Shown: positions 49,944-59,393, numbered from the stretch's first letter. The stretch: 64,000 nt of DNA from Micromonospora cremea (GCF_900143515.1 NZ_FSQT01000002.1:3287501-3351500); one strand, 5' to 3'. Notes: generated from the letters alone by a model not told the origin. Numbers and translations: made by a program.

Positions 49944-51878
49944 TCAGGTGGGCAGTTCGATCAGAGCCAGGTTCCGGTCCACCGCCGTCCACGCCTCCCG
50001 GGCTCCTAGGACCGGCTCGATGCGAGGAACGGTGTACCAGTTGGTGCCGATGCCGGTATGTAGCGGCACCGCCGACTCCAGCCCGGGTCCCAGCTCGTAG
50101 ATGTTGTCGCCGAAGTTCGCTCCGGCGTAGACCCGGCCGCGGTGGGCGACGACCTCCCCGTAGCCGCTGAGCTTGCCGGACCGCAGCACGGTGCCGGTGG
50201 TGAGGTCGTACGCGAGCCAGGTGCCGCTCGTGCGCTTGTAGAGCGCGTAGAGCACCCCGTTGAGCACCTCGACGTGTTGCATGCTGGGCTGGCCGGGCAG
50301 TGGCGCGAAGCGGTCGACCACCTCGCGGCGGTTGATGTCGAACACCGCCACCTGGGAGGTGGGCTCGGTGGGCGGCATGCCGTTCCCGCCCCAGGTGTCC
50401 CCGGCGATGTAGGCCAGATCCCCGTCCAACGCGATGGCGTTCAGCGCCTGGTTCGGCAGGATGTCGAGGCGTACGTCCATCTTCCCGGTCGCCGGGTCCA
50501 GGAGCGTGAGGGCGCCCTGCAAGCTGCCGTAGCGCGGGGCCGACGCGATCAGGACGAGGCCGGACGGCTTGTGGTGCACGACGTCCCAGGGCCGCTGCTG
50601 GTTGTTGCCGATCCTGCCGAAGCTGCGGACCCGACCGGTCCGAGGGTCCAGGTCGATGATCTCGCTGCTCGGGTACAGGGCGCTGATCATCCGGTTCCGC
50701 CACACGACGATGTCCTTCGCCTCGCCCCCGACGGGATACCGGCGGCTGATGCCGCGGGCGGGTTCGTGCACGGTGATCGCGAAGTGCCCGCCGACGTAGA
50801 CCGCGCCGTCGGGCGCGGCGCACATCGACTGGAGGAGTTCGGGGCCGGCTGCCCGCGGGTCGTCGGTCAGGTCGTCCTGCTCCACCGTGTTCTGTCCGGG
50901 CGTGAGGATGGACACCCGGCCACTGCCGTTGGCGGCGAAGACGGTGCCGTCGGGGAGCAGCGCCACGCCACGTCCCTCGTCGCCTTCCGGGCCCTGCGCA
51001 ATCTTGACCAACCGGTCGCCCTCCCGGCGGAGGATCGATCCGGTCAGCCGTCCGAGGGCGAGCAGCCCACCGTCTCCGGTGACGGTCAGCGAGTCGACCA
51101 GGTACTCCTCGTCGGCGGGCACCTCGACGTGGCCGGAGCCGTCTCGGGCGATGTCGTGGACCCCGAAGGCGGACGCGGCGTAGACCCGGCCGCCGCCCGT
51201 GGCCAGTGCGCCGAGCCCCGCGTCGAGTGGGGTGCCGGCGGGCATGATGTCGACCTTCGCCCCGGTGCCGCGGTCGATCCGGATGATGTGGGAGGGGATC
51301 GTGCCCGCGTACACGTAATTCTCGTCCGCGGCGAGCAGCCGGGCGTACTGGGATCCGGGGAAGGCGCGCCCGAGGTTGGTCAGCGCTCCGGTCGCCGGTT
51401 GCAGGGACCAGACCTCGCCACGGGGATAGGTGCCGAAGTAGACGACGCCGTCCGGTGCGGTGGTGGCCGCGAACACGTTCGTGCCGGACGGGCCGATGGT
51501 GCCGAGTCGCCGGGCGGTCCGGGTTGCCGGGTCGTACTCGACGATGTCGCCGAACGAGTACGTGCCGATGTAGACCTTGCCGCCGGAGACGGTGCAGGCC
51601 CACCCGCCGTCGCCCCGTTCCAGCGGGACCACGTCGGTCACGGCGCGGGAGACGATGTCGTACGTGACCACCTTCGGCGGCGTCTGCCCACGGGTGACGA
51701 AGTACCCGGTGGTGCCGTCCACGGCCATGCCGACGATGGCCGCGCTCAGCGACGCCGGGCCGAACTGCCCCGGCTGACGCGGGCCGTCGGCCGCGGCCGG
51801 CAGTTCGCCGAGCACGCTGCCGCCCAGTGCGGACAGTGCCGCGAGTTGGATCACGTTACGTCGGTTGAGACGCGTCAT
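49944..51878 (-). CDS. Exported beta-propeller protein (propeller 1 of 3)
   Basis: 644 residues. Tat-type signal MTRLNRRNVIQLAALSALGG, then 45-60 residue repeats alternating 'PDGxVYFGTYPxGxVW' and 'YDPATxTxRxLG' units: e.g. VVYFGTYPRGEVWSLQPATG and YVYAGTIPSHIIRIDRGTG, as in PQQ/NHL/SMP-30-like propellers. It aligns along its length with the proteins at 52370 and 54552, including the downstream LPNQALNAIALDGDLAYIAG block. No catalytic residues identified; probably binds a ligand or acts as a scaffold at the cell surface. ATG 51878 chosen for its GAGGAG spacing. Confidence 0.85.
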   Translation of the reverse strand: MTRLNRRNVIQLAALSALGGSVLGELPAAADGPRQPGQFGPASLSAAIVGMAVDGTTGYFVTRGQTPPKVVTYDIVSRAVTDVVPLERGDGGWACTVSGGKVYIGTYSFGDIVEYDPATRTARRLGTIGPSGTNVFAATTAPDGVVYFGTYPRGEVWSLQPATGALTNLGRAFPGSQYARLLAADENYVYAGTIPSHIIRIDRGTGAKVDIMPAGTPLDAGLGALATGGGRVYAASAFGVHDIARDGSGHVEVPADEEYLVDSLTVTGDGGLLALGRLTGSILRREGDRLVKIAQGPEGDEGRGVALLPDGTVFAANGSGRVSILTPGQNTVEQDDLTDDPRAAGPELLQSMCAAPDGAVYVGGHFAITVHEPARGISRRYPVGGEAKDIVVWRNRMISALYPSSEIIDLDPRTGRVRSFGRIGNNQQRPWDVVHHKPSGLVLIASAPRYGSLQGALTLLDPATGKMDVRLDILPNQALNAIALDGDLAYIAGDTWGGNGMPPTEPTSQVAVFDINRREVVDRFAPLPGQPSMQHVEVLNGVLYALYKRTSGTWLAYDLTTGTVLRSGKLSGYGEVVAHRGRVYAGANFGDNIYELGPGLESAVPLHTGIGTNWYTVPRIEPVLGAREAWTAVDRNLALIELPT

Positions 51879-52035
51879 GCGCATGCTCCTCTTCGGAGAG
51901 AGATGCCAGCGAGCGGCGATCGGTGAGCGTGCCTTCGGGTTCGGCGGCGGCCCGGGCGCGGGCAGGGGCCGACGGGAGGAGTGCCGCTCCGCCGGTGAGT
52001 GCGGCGGCCGGCAGGAGATGGCGACGAGCGACCAT
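51856..52035 (-). CDS. Small ORF with an export signal overlapping the propeller 1 start
   Basis: 59 residues: MVARRHLLPAAALTGGAALL then PSAPARARAAAEPEGTLTDR and a short acidic tail ending at TAA (51858-51856). The signal looks like a Tat leader without a mature domain. It ends 23 bases inside the propeller 1 gene in another frame, so the two could be translationally coupled. It is probably a remnant of a lost gene or a relic signal; a real small protein is possible. Confidence 0.4.
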   Translation of the reverse strand: MVARRHLLPAAALTGGAALLPSAPARARAAAEPEGTLTDRRSLASLSEEEHAHDASQPT

Positions 52036-52369
52036 GGGCGCTGCCTTTCGGCCAGGACCGGAATTGCGCAGAGTCTAGTACGACAGTCGGCCGTCGGGAC
52101 ATGGTCAATGGGGAATTGATTGATGAGTTCGAGGGCCAGACCCAACGCGATCCGTAGCTACCGGCGGGGGGCTCGGGCCGTTGACGTCGGTGGAGAGTGG
52201 GCCTAGGGTCATTGCGGCCCCGCCCGATATGGGTTGCGAAGGGTCGCACCAGCAACAGCTCACCGACACCCCGGGGGACCGCCCGCGGGGCCTCATCCAG
52301 ATTCCGGTACTGACCGTCACGGCTCGGCCGCCGGCTCCCCGGCGGTCGCTGGAAGAGAAGCAGGCGCTC
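52036..52369. other. Divergent intergenic region with a sigma-70-like promoter
   Basis: No gene. On the plus strand TTGACG (52181-52186) and TAGGGT (52204-52209) are separated by 17 bases, a good housekeeping-type promoter for the propeller at 52370, with an untranslated leader of about 150 bases. AT-rich stretch GGGGAATTGATTGATG lies at about 52111-52126. Confidence 0.6.
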
Positions 52370-54421
52370 ATGACGAACCGCCGCACGTTGCTCCGCTCCG
52401 CCGTCGCCCTCACCGCCGCGCCGGCCCTGGCCATCGCCCGGACCGCGAACCCCGCGACCGCAGACGTCTCCACCGCCGACTCCGCCGCCGGGGTGGCCGT
52501 CGACCCCTTCGGCATCCCGCTGCGCGACGTGCTGCTCATCGGTGGCACCGTCGCCCCCGGCCCGACCGGAAAGCCGGTGCTCTGGTCCGCGGTGTCCGGG
52601 GAGCCCGCCCGGCTGGCCGCGATCGACCCGGCCACCGGCCGGACCGTCTCCGCCCAGGACCTCACCGGCGCCCCCGGCTCGTACGCGGTGGCCGCCGCAC
52701 CCGACGGCACCGTCTACGTCGGCGCGTACAACACCGGGGACCTGTACCGCCGCCGGCCCGGCCCGGACAGCCCGGTCGAGAACCTCGGCCGTCCACTGCC
52801 GTCCGAGACGTACATCTGGCGGATCGCCGTGGACGACGCCGGCGTCGTCTTCGGCGGCACCTTTCCCGGCGCGCGGGTCTTCGCCCGTGACCCGGCAACC
52901 GGGACGACCCGCGACTACGGCCAGGTGCTTCCCGGCGCCCAGTACGTCCGGAGCCTCGCCGTCACCGCCGACAAGATCTATGCCGGCACCCAGCCGGACG
53001 CCCACCTGTTCGAAATCGACAAGGCCACCGGCGAGCGGCGCGAACTGCCGCTGCCCGACGGCCTCGGCGCCGGCATCGGCCAGACGGTGTACGACCTCAA
53101 CGCCCACGACGGCCGCGTGTACGCGCGGTTCGGCTCGGCCACCATAGGCCGGCTCGGCGTATACGACGTCGCCGCACGGCGGTGGACCGACCTGATCGAC
53201 GACGTCGCCGGCCTGGACGTCTCCGCACCCGGCCCCGGCGGCCTGGTCTACCTCACCCGCGCCGGGCGGCTCACCGGCTACCACCCGGGCAAGCGGACGT
53301 TCACCGACACCCCGCTGGTCTTCCCCGGCCGGGTGGTCAACAACCGGGGCATCGGCTGGGTGAACCTCCGCGACCGTGACTGGCCGGGTCGCACGCTCGT
53401 CGGGCTGCTCTGGCGCGGCGACATGTTCCGCTGGAACCCGCTCACCGGGCGGGCCGACGTGGTGCCGACCGACGTGCCCGGCGCGCCGATCCCGATCGCG
53501 GCGCTGCACGTCGGCCCGACCGGCACCGTCTGGGTCGGTGGCTACCTCAACGGCGGCCTGGCCCGGGTGGACCCGGACACGGGCGTGTCGACCTTCCAGC
53601 GGTTCGCCCAGGTGGAGAGCGTGCTGGAGACCGGCAACCGGGTCTGGCTCGGGGCGTACCCGGACTCCCGGCTGTACCGGTACGACCCGGCCGCGCCGTG
53701 GCACAGCCCCGAGTATTCGCCCGGCCCGCCCGGCAGCGCCGACAACCCGGCGAAGCTGCTCGACCTGAAAACCGCCGACCAGGTGCGGGCCCGGGCGCTG
53801 ACCGACGCCGGCGACAAGGTCGCGTACGGCACCATGCCCAACACCACCCTCGGCGGCGTGCTGGCCATCGTGGACAAGGTCACCGGCGCGTCGCGCGTGC
53901 ACCGGCCGGTGGTCACCGACCAGTCGATCGTCAGCCTCGTCCATGTCAACGGCCTGCTCGTCGGCGGCACCTCCATCTCCGGTGGGTACAGCGTGCCCCC
54001 GCCCATCCAGACCGAGGCGATGCTGTTCGGCTGGGACGTCGCCGGCGACGCCAAGACGTTCGAGTTCGTTCCGGTGCCGGGCGCGACGGCGATCCCCGCG
54101 CTGGCGGTGGACCGCACCGGGCTGCTCTGGGGCCTGGCCGGCGGCCAGCTCTTCGCCGTCGACCTGGCCACCCGCTCGGTCGTCCAGCGCCTCCAGCTCG
54201 CCCCGGGTGTCGCCGACAGCCGCGGCAAGATCGGCTACGACGCCCCGCGTCACCTGTTGTACGCGCTGGTGCGCGGCCAGCAGGTCGTGCAGGTGGACTT
54301 GGCCACCGGCGCCACCCGGCAGCTGCTGGAGCAGCAGGCGGAGTTCCTCGCCGTGCACCCGGACGGCCGGCTCTTCCTCGGCGACGGCGAGCACCTGCAC
54401 CGGGTCACCGTGACCGGCTGA
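52370..54421 (+). CDS. Exported beta-propeller protein (propeller 2 of 3)
   Basis: 683 residues. Signal MTNRRTLLRSAVALTAAPAL (twin-arginine), then propeller repeats such as VYVGAYNTGDLYRRRPG, VVFGGTFPGARVFARDPATG, KIYAGTQPDAHLFEIDKATG and LLVGGTSISGGYSVPPP. Homologous to both neighbours: the block VVTDQSIVSLVHVNGLLVGG matches LPNQALNAIALDGDLAYIAG (propeller 1) and IPDQSIRSVAVKHGTAFLGS (propeller 3). Cytoplasmic cofactors are not implied. ATG 52370 follows a weak ribosome site. Ends in a 16-bp hairpin shared with propeller 3. Confidence 0.86.
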   Translation: MTNRRTLLRSAVALTAAPALAIARTANPATADVSTADSAAGVAVDPFGIPLRDVLLIGGTVAPGPTGKPVLWSAVSGEPARLAAIDPATGRTVSAQDLTGAPGSYAVAAAPDGTVYVGAYNTGDLYRRRPGPDSPVENLGRPLPSETYIWRIAVDDAGVVFGGTFPGARVFARDPATGTTRDYGQVLPGAQYVRSLAVTADKIYAGTQPDAHLFEIDKATGERRELPLPDGLGAGIGQTVYDLNAHDGRVYARFGSATIGRLGVYDVAARRWTDLIDDVAGLDVSAPGPGGLVYLTRAGRLTGYHPGKRTFTDTPLVFPGRVVNNRGIGWVNLRDRDWPGRTLVGLLWRGDMFRWNPLTGRADVVPTDVPGAPIPIAALHVGPTGTVWVGGYLNGGLARVDPDTGVSTFQRFAQVESVLETGNRVWLGAYPDSRLYRYDPAAPWHSPEYSPGPPGSADNPAKLLDLKTADQVRARALTDAGDKVAYGTMPNTTLGGVLAIVDKVTGASRVHRPVVTDQSIVSLVHVNGLLVGGTSISGGYSVPPPIQTEAMLFGWDVAGDAKTFEFVPVPGATAIPALAVDRTGLLWGLAGGQLFAVDLATRSVVQRLQLAPGVADSRGKIGYDAPRHLLYALVRGQQVVQVDLATGATRQLLEQQAEFLAVHPDGRLFLGDGEHLHRVTVTG

Positions 54422-54490
54422 CCGCCGCCCGGGCCGGCAGCGGAGGCCGACGCCGACCGTCCGGGTGCATCAGCGCCGGCACGGACTGGA

Positions 54491-54527
54491 GCGGGCCGGC
54501 GATCCCCCCTCGGGATCGCCGGCCCGC
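54491..54527. terminator. 16-bp perfect hairpin between convergent propeller genes
   Basis: GCGGGCCGGCGATCCC (54491-54506), loop CCCTC, GGGATCGCCGGCCCGC (54512-54527). Ends both the 52370 (+) and the 54552 (-) genes. Confidence 0.8.
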
Positions 54528-54551
54528 CGCCGTTCGCACCGGGTGCGGGGT

Positions 54552-56504
54552 CTACAGCTGGATGCGGACCAGGTTGCGGCCGCGCAGGGCGTACAGCGCC
54601 GAGCCGTCCGGGGCGGCGGCGAGCAGCGCCCCGCCGCCGTACCACTGGGCGTTCAGGCCGGTGACGAACGGGGTGACCGTCATCGTCGCCGGGTCCAGCT
54701 TCCAGACGTCCCTGCCGTTGGTGCCGTAGATCGTCGGGCCGACCTGCACCAGGGTGTTCTGCCCGGACGCGACCGTGGTGGTGGCCACCACCTGGCGGGT
54801 CCGCTGGTCGACGGCGAAGAGCACGCCGGTCTCGGTGAGGCCGAGGATCCGGTCGCCGGTGGCGACGAGTTCAACGATCTGCCTCGCGCCGGGGACCGGG
54901 GTGATCTCCCAGGTCTTCGTCCGGGTGGCCAGGTCGAAGCCTGCGAGCCGGGCCTCGGTGGCCCGGGGTGTGGTGCCGAGTCCGCCGTTGATGCTGCTGC
55001 CGAGGAACGCGGTGCCGTGCTTGACCGCCACCGACCGGATCGACTGGTCGGGGATGACGTCGCGGTGCACGTCCAGCGCGCCGGACCGGGGGTCGTAGAA
55101 GGAGACGGCGCCGCCGTGGCGGCCGTACTCCGGTTCGGTGCCGACGGTGAGCAGCTTGTCGGCGGGGGACCAGGTCGCGTCGAGCGGCCGGTTCTGCTCG
55201 TGGCCGATCGTGGTCACCCGGCGCGGGTCGCCGTCGGATGCCATCCGGAACAGGTACGCCAGCGTGTAGACCGACATCCAGATCTCACCGGCGACCGGGG
55301 TCATCGCCTTGGCCTCGCCGGGCAGGAACCGGCGGGTTGAGGTGCCGGCGACTAGGTCGTGCACCTGCACACCGGCCTTGCCGGAGACGTACACCCGGGG
55401 GCCGTCGGTGGCGATCGCCATGGCCAGTTCCGGCGCCGGCGGCATGCCGGCCTCGGTGAGGTCGACCCCGGTCAACGCGCCGGTGGTCAGGTCGTAGGTG
55501 ACGACGGTGTTGGTGACCACGCCGCGCAGTTGGTCGCCGGTGATGAAGATCCGGCCGAAGGAGGCGCCGTCGTAGGGCACGGCCAGGGTGCTGAGCTGCC
55601 CGGTGTCTCGGTCGTACCGGCGCAGCGTGCCCGAGGGCCGGGTGCCGACGTAGACGTCGTTGCGGCCGGGGTCGATGGCGATCGCGGTGATGTAGCTGTC
55701 CGGTGTCTGCACGACCTCGTAGCGCGACGGGTCCGCGGTGTCGATCAGCAGCATGGTGCCGGTGGGGGAGAGGGCGGCGGCGAGGAGACCGTCGGACAGG
55801 GCGAGGGTGCCGACGAAGGTACGGTCGGCGAATTCCGGCGGCAGGATCTCCCGCTTCGCGCCGGTGGCCCGGTCGATGGCGATCAGGTGGGCGTGCGCGC
55901 CGACGCCGGCGTAGATGGTGGTCGCGTCGACGGCGATGCTGCGCACGTACTGCTCGCCGGGGACGGCGACGCCGTAGTCGCGGGTGGTGCCGGTGGCCGG
56001 GTCGTAGGAGAAGACCCGCCCGTTGGGATAGGTGCCGCCGTAGAGGACGCCGTCGGGCGCGGCGGCCAGGGCCCAGATGAATTGGTCGGGGGAGACGTCG
56101 GCGACCTTGGTGACCGCGGTGCCGGTGGTGTCCACCCGGTACAGGTCGCCCGGGTCATAGGTGCCGACGTACAGGTCGGTGCCGACCGCCGCGGTGGCCC
56201 AGGCGCCACCGCCGGTCGGCAGTTCATAGCGTCGGTTCACCCGCTGCTCGGCCAGGTCGTAGCCGCCCACCACGACCGGCGTCACACCGCCGGTGGCCGT
56301 GTAGATCGTGCCGTCGATCAGCTCAGAGCCGTTGACGGAGGTGACCTCGGAGGCGGGCCCGAGGTCGGTGACGGTGCCGGGCGGTGCTCCGGCGTGGACG
56401 GTTGCCGCCGGAATGGTCATCTCGGCGTGGGCGGATGCCGCCGGGACCGCCAGCACGGCGGCGGCCAGCGCAAGTGCCGCGATCAGCGCGGTACGTCGCA
56501 ACAC
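54552..56504 (-). CDS. Exported beta-propeller protein (propeller 3 of 3)
   Basis: 650 residues. Sec-type signal (RRTALIAALALAAAVLAVPA, cleaved after SAHA). Propeller repeats: LYVGTYDPGDLYRVDTTG, VLYGGTYPNGRVFSYDPATG, TIYAGVGAHAHLIAIDRATG, DVYVGTRPSGTLRRYDRDTG. Closest to propeller 2 in the TTRDYGVAVPGEQYVRSIAVD segment. GTG at 56504 as given, but GGAGG is only two bases before it, so the TTG at 56501 may be the real start. Divergent from the sugar operon beyond a 650-base gap. Confidence 0.86.
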   Translation of the reverse strand: MLRRTALIAALALAAAVLAVPAASAHAEMTIPAATVHAGAPPGTVTDLGPASEVTSVNGSELIDGTIYTATGGVTPVVVGGYDLAEQRVNRRYELPTGGGAWATAAVGTDLYVGTYDPGDLYRVDTTGTAVTKVADVSPDQFIWALAAAPDGVLYGGTYPNGRVFSYDPATGTTRDYGVAVPGEQYVRSIAVDATTIYAGVGAHAHLIAIDRATGAKREILPPEFADRTFVGTLALSDGLLAAALSPTGTMLLIDTADPSRYEVVQTPDSYITAIAIDPGRNDVYVGTRPSGTLRRYDRDTGQLSTLAVPYDGASFGRIFITGDQLRGVVTNTVVTYDLTTGALTGVDLTEAGMPPAPELAMAIATDGPRVYVSGKAGVQVHDLVAGTSTRRFLPGEAKAMTPVAGEIWMSVYTLAYLFRMASDGDPRRVTTIGHEQNRPLDATWSPADKLLTVGTEPEYGRHGGAVSFYDPRSGALDVHRDVIPDQSIRSVAVKHGTAFLGSSINGGLGTTPRATEARLAGFDLATRTKTWEITPVPGARQIVELVATGDRILGLTETGVLFAVDQRTRQVVATTTVASGQNTLVQVGPTIYGTNGRDVWKLDPATMTVTPFVTGLNAQWYGGGALLAAAPDGSALYALRGRNLVRIQL

Positions 56505-56652
56505 GACCTCCAGGACTCACAGTTTCGGTCAGGGCTGTAACCGCTCCAGCGGACCATGGTGAGCGTGACGCGTCGAGGCCCGGCGCCAAGTTTCGTCATC
56601 GAATGCAAGCATCGATTGAGAACGCTGGAATTCCGGGCGCCACCGTAATAGG

Positions 56653-56910
56653 GTGCCGGCATTGTGGATCGTTGCGGCCGCTACGTCGGCAGCACCTCGG
56701 ACCACGGCCTCTGGGGTGGCGCTGATCCGCGACGAGGCGCACTGGGACAGCCACGGCGCGTTCGTCGCTCACGTCGCCTCGGTCACCGGCGGCCTGGTCC
56801 TCGCCGGACTGCTCGGCGGAGGCGAGAGGGACGCGATCGTCGCGGCGGCCGTGGCTGGAGCCTGCGTCCGCCCCGTCGTCCGCGTGTGGGTGGTGACGGG
56901 GGCGCCTTGA
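56653..56910 (+). pseudogene. Possible YciI-like remnant
   Basis: The stretch LIRDEAHWDSHGAFVAHVAS-VTGGLVLAGLLGGGERDAIV resembles the middle of YCII-domain proteins (WxxHxAFxxxLxxxGxVxLGGP). No proper start or C-terminus in this frame; a TAGGGT box at 56649-56654 sits nine bases before a GTG (56664) in a different frame, as if the original start remains but the frame has shifted. The rest of the 655-base gap (56505-57159) holds the promoter described next. Confidence 0.35.
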
Positions 56911-57074
56911 CGAGGGCGGTGACGCTGACCCGCTTGCCGCCGTCCGCCAGGCAGCCGTGCGTGCCCGGGACGCGGGTGTGCCGGTGGCCATCGGGGGCGA
57001 AGGCGCTCATCGGCTTCCTTCGCTATTACGGGGCTGGATCGATCCGGTGCGACTCTCGTACGAACAGTAACGGT

Positions 57075-57105
57075 GTGACCTCGATACTCTTCGCCCCTAG
57101 TATCG
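57075..57105 (+). promoter_or_regulatory. Promoter with overlapping operator for the sugar operon
   Basis: GTGACC (57075-57080) and TAGTAT (57098-57103) are 17 bases apart, matching a sigma-70-type promoter. An inverted repeat CGATACT (57082-57088), ten bases, AGTATCG (57099-57105) fills the spacer and covers the -10. A repressor bound there would block transcription, as expected for a sugar-induced operon under a LacI- or GntR-type regulator encoded elsewhere. Confidence 0.6.
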
Positions 57106-57159
57106 GCCCGGACCGTAAGTTAGTGTACGGCGAACCTGACTCCCCCGGAAGGATGCGAG

Positions 57160-58401
57160 ATGCGTGTTCGCAAGAGCCTGTCGGCCGTCGCGGTGGCGCT
57201 CGTCGCCGCACTCGCGGCCACGGGCTGTGGTGGCTCCGGCTCCGGTGACTCCGACAAGAACACCGTGACGATGTGGATATACCCAGTGATCGTCGACGAA
57301 GCGAAGCACCGCGCGCACTGGGACGAGACCGTCAAGGCGTTCCAGTCCGCCAACCCCGACATCGTGGTCAAGACCGAGATCTTCCCCTGGGCCAACCGGG
57401 ACCAGGCGCTGGCCACCGCCATCGCCGGCAACAAGGGGCCCGACGTCGTCTACCTCATCCCCGACCAGCTGCCCAAGTACGCCCGCAACATCGAGCCGGT
57501 CGACGAGTACCTCGACGACGCGACCAAGAGCGACTACCACGAGAACGTGATGACGTCGGTGAGCATCGACGGCAAGATGATGGGCGCGCCGATCCTCACC
57601 AGCGCCGCCACCCCGCTCTGCAACAAGAAGGTCTTCGCCGCCGTCGGCGAGACGACCTACCCCGCCAACTGGAACGACCTGCTCACCATGGCCCCGAAGT
57701 TCAAGGCCAAGGGCTACGACATCGCCGCGTACCCCGGTGACGCCAAGCAGACCTTGAACCAGACCTTCTACCCACTGCTGTGGTCGGCCGGCGGTGACGT
57801 GTTCAGCCCGGACGGCAAGTCGGTCGCCTTCAACAGCGACGCCGGGAAGAAGGCGCTGACTCTCGTGAAGCAACTCGTCGACGGCGGTTACGTCGACAAG
57901 AGCCTGATCACCAACCTCCCGTCGATCGAGCAGACCCGCATCGGCCAGAACAAGGTCGCCTGCGTCTGGCACGCGCCGGTGGCGGAGGTCGAGCCCCTGT
58001 GGGGCAAGGAGAACATCCAGGCCGTTCCACACTTCACCGACGTCAAGCAGGTCGGCTACGGCACCGTGGGCTCCCTGTCGATGCTGAAGGGCGCCAAGAA
58101 CAAGGAGGCGGCCGGTAAGTGGATCGCCTTCGCGACCAACGCCGAGAACACCAAGAAGTACGACCTGGCCTCCAACTTCTTCTCCCCGCGGAAGTCCACC
58201 GGCACGCTCTACGCCGGTGACCCGGTCCTCAGCACGCAGGAGCAGCAGGTGGTCACCAGCACCGTCGGCCCGCTGCACGAGAAGGCCCGGGACGTCCAGG
58301 GCGTCCTCTTCCCGGAGATCCAGGCCGCTCTGCTCGGCAAGAAGTCGGTGGAGCAGGCGCTCGACGACGCGGCGAAGGCCGCCGCTCCGCTGCTCGGCTG
58401 A
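57160..58401 (+). CDS. Sugar ABC transporter substrate-binding lipoprotein
   Basis: 413 residues, extracellular solute-binding family 1. Signal with lipobox LAATGC and a Gly/Ser tether; then the usual pattern NTVTMWIYPVIVDEAKHRAH, GPDVVYLIPDQLPKYA, and ANRDQALATAIAGNK. Captures an oligosaccharide or modified sugar for the two permeases that follow. Trp and Tyr residues (FYPLLWSAGGDVF, VWHAPVAEVEPLW) fit carbohydrate stacking. GGAAGGA at 57147-57153 precedes the ATG. First gene of the operon running to the right edge. Confidence 0.94.
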   Translation: MRVRKSLSAVAVALVAALAATGCGGSGSGDSDKNTVTMWIYPVIVDEAKHRAHWDETVKAFQSANPDIVVKTEIFPWANRDQALATAIAGNKGPDVVYLIPDQLPKYARNIEPVDEYLDDATKSDYHENVMTSVSIDGKMMGAPILTSAATPLCNKKVFAAVGETTYPANWNDLLTMAPKFKAKGYDIAAYPGDAKQTLNQTFYPLLWSAGGDVFSPDGKSVAFNSDAGKKALTLVKQLVDGGYVDKSLITNLPSIEQTRIGQNKVACVWHAPVAEVEPLWGKENIQAVPHFTDVKQVGYGTVGSLSMLKGAKNKEAAGKWIAFATNAENTKKYDLASNFFSPRKSTGTLYAGDPVLSTQEQQVVTSTVGPLHEKARDVQGVLFPEIQAALLGKKSVEQALDDAAKAAAPLLG

Positions 58402-58463
58402 TCCTGGCGCGGCTCGCGGTGGGCGTAACCTGCCCACCGCGAGCCGGCGAGAAAGGTTGTCAG

Positions 58464-59393
58464 ATGGTTGCACTACCGGGGAGCCAGATCCGGCGGCCAC
58501 GCCGGCCGGGGACCGCGGTCCGCCGCCCACGCCGGCCGTCCGCCCGCGAAGCCGGCACGGCCCTGTTGTTCGTCCTGCCGTTCCTGCTGCTCTTCGCCAT
58601 CTTCCGGTTCGGGCCGGCGATCGCCGGGGTGATCCTCGGCTTCACCGACTACACCATCGGCGGTGAGACCAGCTGGACCGGCCTGGAGAACTTCCGCCGG
58701 CTCGTCGACGACCCGACCTTCTGGTCGGCGCTGCGCGTCACGGTCATCTTCACCGCGCTGTCCGTACCGCTGTCGATGCTGGCCTCCCTCGGCATGGCAC
58801 TGCTGACCCGCCGCGCCTTTCGCGGCGCGAAGGTCTTCCGGTCCATCTTCTTCCTGCCCGTGGTGACCAGCCTGGTCCTCGCCGGAGTGGTCTTCACCTG
58901 GGTCTTCGCCGACGGTGGGCCGTGGTCGCGGGCGATGGGCGCGCTGGGCCTGCCCGCCGGCTCCTGGCTCGCCGACAGCGCGCTGGTGGTGCCGGCCCTG
59001 GTCCTGGTGTCGGTCTGGTCCCGCTTCGGCTACGGCATGCTCATCCTGCTCGCCCGGCTTCAGGACATCCCGGCGGAGCTGGAGGAGGCGGCGCTGACCG
59101 ACGGCGCCTCGGCCTGGCAGCGCTTCCGGTACGTCACGCTGCCACAGCTGCGGCCCGCGCTGTTCTTCGTCGCCATCATCGAGACCACCGTGTCGTTCCA
59201 GGTCTTCGACATGATCTACGTGATGACCGGCGGCGGGCCGGTCCGCTCCAGCTACAGCCTCGTCTACCTGCTCTACGACCAGGGGTTCAAGTACTTCGAC
59301 CTGGGCTACGCCAGCGCGGTCGGGGTCGCCCTGTTCGTGATGACGATCGTCGTGGCGCTGATCCAGCGGCTGACCCTGGGGAGGGAAGAATGA
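58464..59393 (+). CDS. Sugar ABC transporter permease (MalF/UgpA type)
   Basis: 309 residues, six transmembrane helices after a basic N-terminus. The ATPase-contact EAA loop reads EEAALTDGASAWQRFRYVTLP. MalF-like members of carbohydrate importer family CUT1. ATG 58464 follows GAGAAAGG. The next permease overlaps its stop by ATGA. No ATPase gene is present, so it presumably uses a shared MsiK-type ATPase encoded elsewhere, as in many actinomycetes. Confidence 0.93.
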   Translation: MVALPGSQIRRPRRPGTAVRRPRRPSAREAGTALLFVLPFLLLFAIFRFGPAIAGVILGFTDYTIGGETSWTGLENFRRLVDDPTFWSALRVTVIFTALSVPLSMLASLGMALLTRRAFRGAKVFRSIFFLPVVTSLVLAGVVFTWVFADGGPWSRAMGALGLPAGSWLADSALVVPALVLVSVWSRFGYGMLILLARLQDIPAELEEAALTDGASAWQRFRYVTLPQLRPALFFVAIIETTVSFQVFDMIYVMTGGGPVRSSYSLVYLLYDQGFKYFDLGYASAVGVALFVMTIVVALIQRLTLGREE

